A stretch of DNA of 64,000 nucleotides from Eublepharis macularius (taxonomy: Eukaryota > Chordata > Lepidosauria > Squamata > Eublepharidae), in contig NC_072800.1 in the NCBI RefSeq assembly GCF_028583425.1, forward strand, positions 8,135,001 to 8,199,000, read 5' to 3'. Position numbers and translations under genes: made by a program. Within the stretch, counting starts at the first letter, position 1. The number at the start of each line of letters is the position of its first letter. Below the pieces are notes generated by a model. The model had not been told where the DNA came from. It saw only the letters and a list, made by a program, of their open reading frames with translations, and did not search any database. Shown piece after piece: positions 38,801 to 50,800 of this stretch.

Positions 38801-41800
38801 GTAAGATTTTGCACTACAAGAGTTATTAAAACACAGAGTACACAAAACATATCTTAATCAGAGTTTCGCTACTGTTCTTAGAATACCAAGTGCACAAAAA
38901 CCTAATCTTTTTCAATATTTATCCACATAGCAATAGAAATTGCAACTATTAAGTCCCATTACTATATACTACGCATACTTAGTGCCTCCCACCTCCTTCC
39001 CCATACTTAGTAATAAAAAATTAATAATCAAAAAGTAAAAACTCCTCATTCCATTATTACTACACTATTTCATCTTATCTTTTTATGTAACTGATTAATA
39101 TAGCAATCCTGTCTACTTATCCCTAGTTTTATCCATGTTTCTATATCTACAAACTGTTCTAGCAATTATATATTTAATTATATATTCATATATTTCCCCA
39201 TTTGTCAGACTGTAACCTCTTATAAGCTATATACAATAAGCCAGTATGTGATCTTATTCCTCTTTATAAAACTGCAACATCTTATTTATTCTATTCTTTA
39301 TAAGCAAAATAATTCCCTCATTTCTCTTCAGATTCACTTATTGGTCTTCTATTTATATAACTTGTCAGTTTTGCCATCACTGCATACTCTGCCATCTTGT
39401 CTTTCCAGATTTCCTTTGTTGGACATTCATCTTCTTTCCATTTACTCGCAAATGTCACTCTTGCTGCCGTCAACAAATATCTGAATAATTCATGTAATGT
39501 TTTATCAATATTTTCTGGTATTATTCCCAGCAACATAGTCTGGGGTTTTAAGGCAAAATCTAGTTTAAAATTTTTTGCATCTCAGCATGAATGTCTTTCC
39601 AAAATTTTTTGCTTTTTTTGCATGTCCACCACATATGATAAAGAGTCATCCACTTCTTTACATTTCCAACATGACCCTATATATTTCTTGTCTATTTTTT
39701 CAATATCTTTTGACGTGATATACCATTTTATTTATTTATTTATTTATTTAAAATTTGTATTCCACCCTCCCCGCAAGCGGGATCAGGGCGGGTACCAACA
39801 TATTAAAAATACAATTAAAATACAATTAAAAAATCATATTCATTAAAAAAACATATTTAAAACAAGATGGTGGACAGCCTTCACAGGGAGGGTTTTATAC
39901 ATCCACATCCCCCCCCCCCGGCCGGCGGAGGCCCAGCCTCAGCCATATGCCTGGCGGAACAACTCTGTCTTGCAGGCCTGGCGAAAAGATAGTAAGTCCT
40001 GCTGGACCCTGATTTCAGCAGACAGAGCGTTCCACCAGGTGGGAGCCAGGACCAAAAAGGCTCTGGCTCTAGTCGAGGCTAGGCGGGCCTCCTTGGGGCC
40101 AGGGACCACCAACAGCTGTTTGTCCCCTGATTGGAGTGTCCTCTGGGGAATATATGGGGAGAGAGGGTCCCGTAGATACGCTCGTCCCAGTCCGCACAGG
40201 GCCTTATAGGTCAATACCAGAACCTTGAATCTGATCCGGCACTCCACTGGCAACCAATGCAGCTCGCATAAGAATGGTGTTATATGCGCCTTATTTGGCA
40301 CTCTCGTAATAACACGCACCGCTGCATTTTGTACCAGCTGTAATCTCCGGGTCAGGCTCAAAGGCAGCCCCGCGTAAAGCGAGTTACAGTAATCTAGCCT
40401 ACAGATGACCGTTACTTGGATCACTGTAGTTAAGTCATGGGTTGACAGGTAAGGGACAAGTTGCCTGGTCTGCCGCACATGGAAAAATGAGGACCTGACA
40501 ACTGCTGTGACCTGTGCCTCCATTTTCAGGGAGGCATCCAAGATCACCCCTAGGCTCTTAACTCTTGGAACTGGCACTAATGGTGCCCCATCGAGGGCCG
40601 GGAGCCGGAGTCCCGAACCTAATCCCCCGTGGCTCAAGTACAGGACCTCCGTCTTCGTCGGGTTCAGTTTCAGCCGACTCTGCTTCAACCAACCAGTCAC
40701 GGCTGCAAAAGCATGTTCCAGGACATCTGGGGCTGAGCCATCATCAGATACAACTGGGTGTCATCTGCATATTGATGACACCCAAGTCCGAAACTGCACC
40801 AACTGGGCAAGGGGGCGCATATAGATGTTAAACAATAAAGGGGAGAGTATTGCTCCCTGCAGGACCCTGCACACCAAAGGGTGGAGGGTTGACAATTTCT
40901 CTCCACGTGCCAACCTCTGTCCCCGACCATCTGAAAGATATACCATTTTTTCAATATCTTTTGGCGTGATATACCATCTTATACCAGTTCTCCCTTAGTA
41001 TTTGACTTGCCGTGAACTTTATACCCTTTGTCCAAAGATTCTCCCACTGTTGAAATGTTATCTCTTCTCCAAAATTTTGCATCCATTTTACCATGCAGAT
41101 TTCAACTTGCTCTGTTTCTGTATCATATTGAAGTAAAAGTTTATAAATGTGACCCAGAATGTCCTTCTTTTGTGTAATTATTTTCTCAAATTCTGTAAGG
41201 TCTCTTAATTGTCCTCTATAAACTTTAAGAGCTTCTTTGAATCTGGAGACAGCCTGAAAGTATATCAGCCATTGTATTTTTATTCCTTCATCTTGGATTT
41301 CTTGCCATGATTTTATCTTCCCTTGAGAGTTTATCATATCTCTATATGTTATTAGGTCATTGTCTTTTCTCTGGTTTTTATCACAAAAAGCTTCAATTGG
41401 TGATATCAATGGACTCATTCTCTTTCTAACTGATTCCCAAATTTGTATCAGGCTGTCCCTTATAACATGATTCTTTTGTTGTCTCCTTGTTATTTTTGTT
41501 ACCCAAAGGTAATTATGCAGCTAATCTGCTAAATCCACTGTCTCTAATTTTATTAATCTGTCTTTAGGGCTTCGTGTCCAATCAATAATCCAAATCAAGC
41601 CTGCTGCTTGATAATATAACTTGATATTTGGAACCGTCAGCCCTCCTCTACATCTTTCATTTTGTAGTATCTTGAATCTTACTCTTGGTTTTTTGCCATT
41701 CCAAACAAATTGATTTATTTGTCTCTGCCAGTCTTTCAATGTCTTATCTTTTATGCTGATAGGGAACATTTGAAACAAAAAATTAATTTTTGGTAAAATA

Positions 41801-44800
41801 TTCATTTTAATTGCAGATATCCTTCCTATCCAGAACAGCTTTAACTTGGACCATTTTTCTAAATCTTTTTGGATTCTCCTCCACAATGCCTCATAGTTAT
41901 CTGTAAACAGTGTTTCCTTTTGTCCTGTTATATTTATGCCCAAATATTTCATTGCACTTATTGCTATCTCACATTCTGATGCTTCCTGAATTCTTTCTTC
42001 TTCTTGCCTTGTTAAAAACTTGGTAATTATTTTTTTTCCTATTGATTTTAAACCCTATTTTCCAAAATTCATGAGCTGATCCATAACATCTTGTATTGTC
42101 TTCTGTGGGTTCAAAATTGTCATAAGCATATCGTCTGCATAGCATTTCAATTTAAATTCCTCATCTACTTCCAAACCTTTTATTTTGGAGTCTTGTCTTA
42201 ACTTTGAGGCAAAAATCTCCATTGCTAAAATGAATAGTTGTGGTGATAGTGGGCATCCTTGTCTAGTGCCCTTTTCTGTTAATACTCCATTAATTAAAAG
42301 CTTTGCCTTTTGCTTTGCATAAATTCCTTTTATCCAATTTTCAAACTTTAGGCCAGAGTTTAAATTTTGTATTACTTTATATAGAAAAATCCAAGAAAGA
42401 TTATCAAATGCTTTTTCAGCATCTAAAAAGACAAATGCCGACTTATGTCCTTTTTTCCCCACCAGCTCCACTGCGTCGATCACAAATCGAACGTTCTCTT
42501 TCATATATTTCCTTGGGACAAAGCTGGTCTGATCAGCATGTATTATATTTGCTATGCATCTTTTAAGTCTTTCTGCCAAGATGAAGGTGAATAATTTATA
42601 ATCCACATTCAGCAACGAAACAGGTCTATACAACTGAGGTAACGTTGGATCATTTCCCTCTTTATGAATCAGCGATATATGTGCCTCCTGCCACGTTTCA
42701 GGTAAAATCTTATCTTCACTTATTTTATTCATTACTTTCTGGAGCGGCAGCATCAGTTCTTCCAAGCATTTGTAATACATGGCTGTTAATCCATCTGGGC
42801 CTGGTGCTTTACCTTTTTTCATTTTTTCTATAGCTTGTGTGAATTCTTGCACTGTAATATTATGATTCAACATCTCTTTATCTTCTGATTTAAACTTTGG
42901 GATTAATGTATCTTTGATGTAATCTTCCATTCCTTGTTCTGTGGAAATTTTTCTCGTATAATTTAGAAAAAAAGGCTTTAAATTGTTGATGTATTTCTTT
43001 TTTTATATATGTAATTCCATCATGTTTTTTGACTGCTGTGATCTTTCTTCTCTCAGTTTCATTTCTTAGATGATAAGTTAGGAAATGGCCTGGTTTGTTT
43101 GCATGCTCAAAGTGTTTCTGCTTGATAGAGCTTAATTTCTTCTGCATTTCTTCAAATCGCAGTAAGTCCAATTGACTTCTTAATTGCTTAATCTCAATCA
43201 ATATTATTTTCTTAAATGATTTCATATGTTGTTCTTCCAAACATTGAATTTTGGCTATAATTTCATTCATATTTTTTGCTTTCTCCTTCCTTCTTTTTGC
43301 TATCAAGGCTATCAGATTCCCTCTCATGAAAGCTTTACTTGCTTTCCAGACTGTGGTAATATAAACATCAATGGTACAATTCAATTTGAAAAATTCTTCT
43401 AATTCTTTCTTACATTTCTTTAAAATATCATCCTGTAATAGTATATTGTCATTAGCCTCCATCTTCTTGTCCTGCTTTCTTCTTGCCACTCTACCAGTAA
43501 GGGATTATGATCAGCATAAATTTTCGGTTGTATCTCTACTTTCTTTAAATTCATTAATGCAGTTTTAGATATCCAGCACATATCTATCCTTGAGTATGTC
43601 TGATGTCTATCAGAAAAAAAAGTATAATCCTTTACTTTAGGATTCAGAGTTCTCCAAGCGTCTATCAAGTGAAGCACTTTCATATGCTGCATGACATTTT
43701 GGGGCAGTTTCCCTCCTCTTGTTCTTTTCGATCGATCCATCTTTGTATCCAGCACTCCATTCATATCCCCCAAAATAATTTCTCCTTGAAAATCCAGCAA
43801 TTAATCAAAAAAACTTTCATAAAATTTTTCTTTGGCAGTGTTTGGTGCGTAAATTACAGCTAAGGTACTAATTCTTCCATTTGGGTGTTTAATTTTCAAT
43901 AATATATATCTTCCATCTAAATCTTTCATTTCCTCCATTATATTAATTTGTTGGTTTCTAACATAGACCGCCACTCCTCTCTTCTTCTCTTCCGCCGATG
44001 ATAAATAGGCCTTACCTAATTTTTTGTTCTCTAAAATGTTCATGCTTTTTCTTAATATGGGTTTCTTGAAGACATATTATATCCACTTTCTGCTTCCTTA
44101 ATAGATTAGATATTTTAAATTGTTTTGATGGGGAGTTTAAGCCATTAATATTTACTGAAAAAATACTAAAGTTTCCCATATTGTTAGTATGTTGCCACTT
44201 GATCCAGTTTCCCCTCTTCACCCTCTGATGTTTTGTCTCTTTGCGCCTGCTGATCATCCAGAGTATTTTCAGCTGCCAATTCTTCAAGCAGTTGTTTAGC
44301 TTGTTCAGTTGTTTAGCTTGTTCAGTATCAGTCTCCTCACCTTCAGTAACAAAACTTCAAGAGCAAATGAAATTTTCCAGTAATATCTCTTTCCTTCGTA
44401 ACAGTTGCCTCAGAGAATTAAAATCTTTTCTATTTTTCAACAGGCTTTGTGGAAGATCTTGGTAAATTTGTATTTCTGTCCCCAAAACTTTAAGTGGATT
44501 TTCTCTTTGTTTCTTCAGGATCAAGTCTCTTGTTTTCCTATGTGTAAATTTTACCAATATATCTCGTGATCTTTTGAGTCTTGCCCCAAATCTTGAGTAA
44601 ATCAGCTTATTGGATCGGGGGAACTCTGTTGACGTGATTTATCTGGATTTCAGTAAAGCTTTTGATAGGGTTCCCCATGACATTCTGATGGGCAAACTGG
44701 AAGACTGTGGAGTAGACTATAGGACAGTTTGGTGGATACGGAACTGGTTGGAGGACTGCACTCAAAGAGTGGTGGTCAACGGCGTTTCATCAGATTGGAG

Positions 44801-47800
44801 GGAGGTGTCCAGTGGGGTGCCGCAGGGCTCAGTTTTGGGCCCGGTACTTTTCAATATTTTTATCAATGATCTGGATGAAGGAGTGGAAGGGCTGCTCATT
44901 AAATTTGCTGATGATACCAAATTGGGAGGGGTAGCAAACACCCAAAAAGATAGAATTAAAATTCAACAAGACCTGAATACTCTGGAGAAGTGGGCAGCTG
45001 TGAATAGGATGCAATTCAACAAAGACAGGTGCACAGTATTACATCTGGGCCACAAAAATGAGAAGCACAAATACTGGATGGGGGATACACTTCTGGGCAG
45101 TAGTATATGCAAAAGGGATCTTGGGGTAAGAGTGGACTGTAAACTGAATATGAGCAGTCAATGTGATGCGGTGGCAAAAAAGGCTAATTCAATCCTGGGT
45201 CGTATCAAAGGGGCCATAGCATCAAAATTGCAGGAGGTCATAGCCCCTCTCTATACTGCCTTGGTCAGGCCACACCTGGAGTATTGTGTGCAGTTCTGGA
45301 GGCCTCACTTCAAAAAGGATGTGGACAAAATCGAGAGGGTGCAGAGGAGAGCGACAAGAATGATCAGGGGTCTGGAAACTGAGCCCTACGAGGAAAGGCT
45401 GAGGGCCTTGGGAATGTTTAGTTTGGAGAAGAGGAGGTTGAGGGGGGACATGATTGCTCTCTTTAAATATTTGAAAGGCTGTCATTTGGAGGAGGGCAAG
45501 GAGCTGTTCCAGTTGGCAGCAGAGGGTAAGACGCGAAGCAATGGGCTAAAACTACATGCACAAAGGTACCGGCTGGATATTAGGAAAAACTTTTTCACGG
45601 TCAGAGTAGTTCAAAAGCGGAATCAGCTGCCTAGGGAGGTGGTGAGCTCCCCTTCACTGGCAGTTTTCAAGAAGAGGCTGGATGAATACTTTTCAGAGAT
45701 GCTTTAGGCTGATCCTGCACTGGGCAGGGGGTTGGACTAGATGGTCTGTATGGCCCCTTCCAACTCTATGATTCTGATTCTAAATCCTGTATATTTGATA
45801 ATTCTCTAAGCAATCTTCCTTGATCTTGAAGTGATCTTGCAATAACCCTCTGAATTCTTCCTCCAAATCTTTTTTTATAAAATCCTCAGGCACAAAACAA
45901 AACCGTACATTTAAAATTCTGCTTTGTACTTCAAGAGTTTCTATCTTTGGGTTAGAACCTCTTGCTTCAGTTTGAGAGTTTTATATTGACATTTAAGTAC
46001 CTCAAAATCCTGTGTATTCTTCTGTACAGTTTTTTTAACTTCTCCCAGTCCCACTGCAAATTCTTGTTTCAAAGCTGAGATGTCTTTCTTTATCTTCTCG
46101 TATGCATTCTGATCATCTGATTTAATATTTTGTTGAGTACGTTCCTCTGACTTTTTAAGCAGATCCTCTATTTGAGATGTGATAGTTAGAGAGTGTATCT
46201 TTAGATTCTGTTGAATTCTATCGATACAATCTTGAGAATCTGATTCATCCTCACTATCATTCTTTTTCTTCTCCTTTCTTCTGGTGGTCATTTTTTGCAA
46301 ACTCTTTGATCTCCTCTCTAAAAAATTTCATACAGATTTCTCATATATCTCCTAGAGGAACTTTGACATACAAGTTGTGTACTTATCAAGATTAATCTTC
46401 AAGGCTTTAACAAAAATAGCAAAGCAAGAGAAAGAAGTTAATTAAAAATGAGCAGGAAAGATATCAATATGGCGTAAAAATAATAAGACATTAAAGCAAC
46501 ATGATAGAAACAGAATAGAAATGCTAAATATAGAGAAGAGAAAGAGAAAAGGGGGTAATAAAACAAATTAATAGAAATCAATCTTAGTTTATTAATATTA
46601 TTAGTCCAAGTATCTTATATATATAAATATATAAGATCCCTCAATTACACCATTAGTATTTTGTTTAGAAGATTAGATTGTTACGCACTCCTGTAATATT
46701 CCTTTTCACTTTGGCTGTGTCAGTTAATGTTCAGTAACTGAACCTAACAATATAATACAAGGGCAACCAATATAACAACCAGTAAAACAAAATTTAATGT
46801 AACAATAATGAATTAAAGTCCAAGAACTGAACCAGACATGAAAGTAAGCCCCCATATAAGGGAGACACAGGCAGCAATAGTCAATGCAACACAGCAGCAT
46901 AGTAAGGTGCAAAGTAAGTGCAGTAAGGATTTTAAAACATCTTGTTTGAAGACAAAGCCTTGAATTCTTAATGTTGGTTGACTTGTGTGTTTTCTCTACA
47001 GATGTCCACGAGCAAACAAGGGGTACAAAGACCCCAACAACTCTACAACGACTCTCGAAAAAACAGAGGACCACCTTTGGCTCTGTAGGCATCATGTTGC
47101 TGCAATAGAGATTCTAGGTGCTTCATTGTGTTCAAGGTGGTCCTCTGTTTTTTCAACTCCTGAGAAAGAGATTCTTCCTCAGTTCTTTGCTTGCTCCTTG
47201 TAGAGTCGTTGGGGTCTTTGTACCCCTTGTTTGCCCTTCAGCCCACACCTCGCCGCTGGGCACCTCATTCATCCGGTGCTGTCAGTGCCAGGGAGTTCCC
47301 TGGCCCCGTCAGCAGTGGGTGAAGGGGGTGGAGGGGAGGCGGGCTTCAGCCTGCGCCTTGCCTCCAGGCACCGTGTTCACCCAGTGCTGATGGGGCCAGC
47401 AGGTGAAGGGGCGGCAGGGAGGTGGGCTTCAGCCTGCTTCTCAGCGCCGGGAGCCTTGTTCACCCACTGCTGATGGGGCCAGGGAGTCGTTGGGGTCTTT
47501 GTACCCCTTGTTTGCCCTTCAGCCCACACCTCACCGCTGGGCACCTCATTCATCCGGTGCTGTCGGTGCCAGGGAGTTCCCTGGCCCCGTCAGCAGTGGG
47601 TGAAGGGGGTGGCGGGGAGGCACACTTCAGCTCGCACCTTGCTGTTGGGCACCTCGTTCACCTGGTGCTGTCGGGGCCAGGGAGTTGTTGCCCCGTCAGC
47701 AATGGGTGAGGGCGGCGTCTGGCGCTTCGTTCACCTGGTGCTGTTGGGGCCAGAGAGTTCCCTGGGCCTGTCAGCAGTGGGTGAAGGGGATGGCGGGAGG

Positions 47801-50800
47801 TGGGCTTCAGCCTGTGCCTTGCTGCTGGGCACCTTGTTCACCCATTGCTAATGGGGCCAGGGAGTTCCCTGGCTTCGTCAGCAGTGGGTAAAGGGGGTGG
47901 CAGGAAGGTGGGCTTCAGCCCACACCTTGCCCACCGCATGCCTTGTTCACCCAGTGCTAGTCTGCATCTCACCACCGGGGACCTTGTTCATCTGGTGCTG
48001 ATGGGGCCGGGGAGTTCCCGGGCCCCGTCAACAGTGGGTGAAGGCAGTGGCAGGGAAGCAGGGAGGCGGCTGCGGGGAGCTGGCCATTGACTGGATGCCA
48101 GGGAGATGGAGAGAGACTGCCCGCCTTCCTGGCATCGGTTGAAGAGGAGGCAGCGGCAGGGGGCTAGTTTAAACTAGTCACCCCGCTCACTGACCTGATG
48201 CAGGGGAGACAGGGAATTCCCTCCCTCCTCCACAATCAGGTTAAGAAGAAGCTGCGGGATGGGTACAGGGAAGCTTCAATGTGCTCTGAATCTTTTCGGA
48301 GCATTTCAAAGTGAGCCAAGAAGCAATTTCCGAAGTGGCTTGCCGCTTTGTAAATTGCTTATTTCCTACTCTTTTTCCTGCTTCGTAAATTATGAAGCGG
48401 GAAAACCGAATCTTTTTTGCTGCACACCCCTACTAGTAGGATTCATATCTTGCTTTTTTTTTACCATCAGACATATGGGGCAATGAAACCAGAATAGAGG
48501 AGGATCATTTTTTGAAACTGCTATTTTATCTGCTAGTCTAACCAACTGACTGGCAACTGAGCATTTCCAAATTGCTGAGTGTGGAAAATACAGTCCTGGA
48601 GAAGCAGATGGTGTGGTTTAGCACTCTGGCTAAGATTACACACCTAGGTGTTCTGTGGTGAAACTTCATCAAGCCGCACAATTCATGAGGTAAGTTTAGG
48701 CACATCAGTCCTCTCTCTGTATGTGTAGGAGTGTTGTAAGGAGGACAGACAAAACAGGAAGCATTTTAAATTTTCTTGTGGCCTCAAGATTCAGATCCCA
48801 GTTTCCTCTTCCCCCTCCCCACCCCAACTACACTTCAAATACATTGCATTAGGCCATCATGGCAGTGATATGCATATATCTCCTGTGAGAGTTTGTATTT
48901 CCTGCCTGAATGGAGTTGGGGAGGGCTGGATGTAGAGGTGGGAGATGTGCCCAGGACTCATGCAACCATACACAGCCTGAAGGGCTTGCGTGCCACTGGA
49001 CAAGAAGGAACAGGATTGTTCTGCCCTGAAGATCCTCCAACATGGGTGGACTAGGCCCACGACAAGACTGAGTCCTTAAGATTTATGTATCTATAAATTA
49101 ATGTGGATTCTGTATTCAGCATCGTAGTAATTAAGAAGGAATGGCAGCAAGATTTAGGTAGCTATTTATTAAAGAAGGCGTGGAAGATAAGCTTCAATCA
49201 AAACAATGTTAATTTCATTTGTTGCTGCTGATGTTGCAGCTGAGTATCATATGAACTTTCATACATTAACAGCCATCATCCTACAGGTGTCATTTGGATA
49301 AAAACCTGCAACAGCTGTTCAACAGCTGTTGAACAGCTGTTTACCTGCAACAGCTGTTTACCTGCAACAGCTGTTCATTGAGTGGTCTTCTGTGCAGCCA
49401 TATATGGGATCTGCACATGTGCAGGCCAGTCACAGATGTCCTAGAGGCATAAGACACTCACCTAGCTTTTTCACACTTTTCATAGAATCGTAGAATTCCA
49501 CTGTAGAATCGTAGAATTCGCAGCTATAAAAGGCAGGGCAAGTGGCTTCTTCCTCAGTTCTCTAAGCTGCCAGTAAAGAAGGAAGGTTAGAACAAAGAAC
49601 TCACAGCAGGAAAGCATGGAGGAATGTGTGCCTGCACAGAAGACCACTCAATGAAAAACAGTTACAGGTAAGTACAACCCTGCTTTCATTGTCCCGTCTT
49701 CTGTGAAGTCCCACATGGGAGATTATCAAGCTAACTTACCCCTGAGGAGGGTATGAAGTTATTGGAAAATACTCTTCGGAACTCCCTTGTCAACAACTGC
49801 ATCCCATCTGTAGTCCACACCAATGGCACAATTGAACTCAAGACAATAGCCCTGGTTGACAGTGGACAACGCCCAAGCATCCTGGGTGACAGACAGGCTT
49901 GCAGAGGACACAATGAGTTGTTTGGTGGGGTAAGAGAGGGTCTGGCACCAAAGGCTCTGCTTACTCGGACCAGATTTATCTTTCAAAGAACAGGAACCAT
50001 CTTTTGACTTAGTTCTGAAGTACCTCCTACAGGGTTGAATGGAGGTGGAGGACAGCTGCTGAGAGCCTCTAGTTCATCACAACTGAGAATGGAACCGATT
50101 GTATCTATTATACGGTGGGTACAGCCAAGGGGGATATCTCTGCCTAAACTGATTTGGGTAGAGAGGTGTGATACCCAAAGATCTAGCTGTCACCTTATCA
50201 TCCTTAATGTTTTTCAGTGCCTTGTCCGTAGTGGATGAAAATAGGTCTGAGTCTTCAAAGGGAAGTCTTCTACTCTCATCCTAAAGTGAGGGGCTAGTGC
50301 TGTGGTTCTAATCCAAGCATGTTTACGAATGACTATAGCAGAAGCTCTGGAAGAACAATCCCCAGTATGCCTAGCAGTGTTAATTTGTTTGGAGAGCATA
50401 AGAGCTTCTCATTGCAAGATCTTAGCAAGCGTTTGCTTGTCATCAGTAATTAGATTCAAATCTTTTCCCATAAGAAAAACTGGTAGTGGGCCATGGTAGC
50501 CTCATAACTATTAATTCTAAACTGTGGAAGCGTAAACCTTTCTACCAAGTATGTCTAGTTTCCAGCCTTCTTTATCGATCAGAGCCAAGTAGCCTGTGTT
50601 TACTTGGAGGCCCTTCCCTTGGATGGACTCAGTGACAACAGAATTGGCTAAGGGGTGAGTAAACAGAAAACCTGACCCTTCTTGTTCAGCCTTATACGTA
50701 TTATCCAGCTTTTTAAATGTCACTGGAGTTGAAGATGGTCTGGACAACACATCTTTGGTCACATCAAGCATCGCTTGCATGACTGGAAATGTGACAGGCC

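Larger units (their letters stand above)
38732..46700 (-). mobile_element. L1-clade LINE (copy 1), old and interrupted
   Basis: Minus strand, 3' end with a T-run at 38732-38740. ORF1 start at about 46300 (coiled-coil-like: [40 protein letters not shown]) continues past the CR1 insertion at 44602-45781 to [20 protein letters not shown] (44550). ORF2 starts at 44179 ([25 protein letters not shown] endonuclease motif). The RT lies at 42930-42055 ([33 protein letters not shown]), and the C-terminal part at 41952-39318 is split by an L2 at 39727-40944. ORF2 has at least five frame breaks. The 5' limit near 46700 is approximate and no target duplication was found. Confidence 0.88.
38595..48432. mobile_element. 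hAT-type element split by nested LINEs
   Basis: The left arm 38595-38731 (TAGGGATATGTGATTCGG...) is homologous to the left part of 18025-18711. The right arm, about 48250-48432 (CTCTGAATCTTTTCGGAGCA ... GCACACCCCTA), matches its right part. Between them lie an L1 and a GC-rich minisatellite that may be the hAT interior. CTAGTAGG follows the right end (48433-48440) and overlaps the left end at 38591-38598, so the 8 bp duplication is present but blurred. Without the inserts the element was probably about 1.5-2 kb. Confidence 0.7.

Noticed and set aside
47231-48090. Gly/Ala/Pro-rich ORFs of 80-96 codons
   Set aside because: They follow the GC-rich minisatellite in several frames, so they are repeat artefacts.
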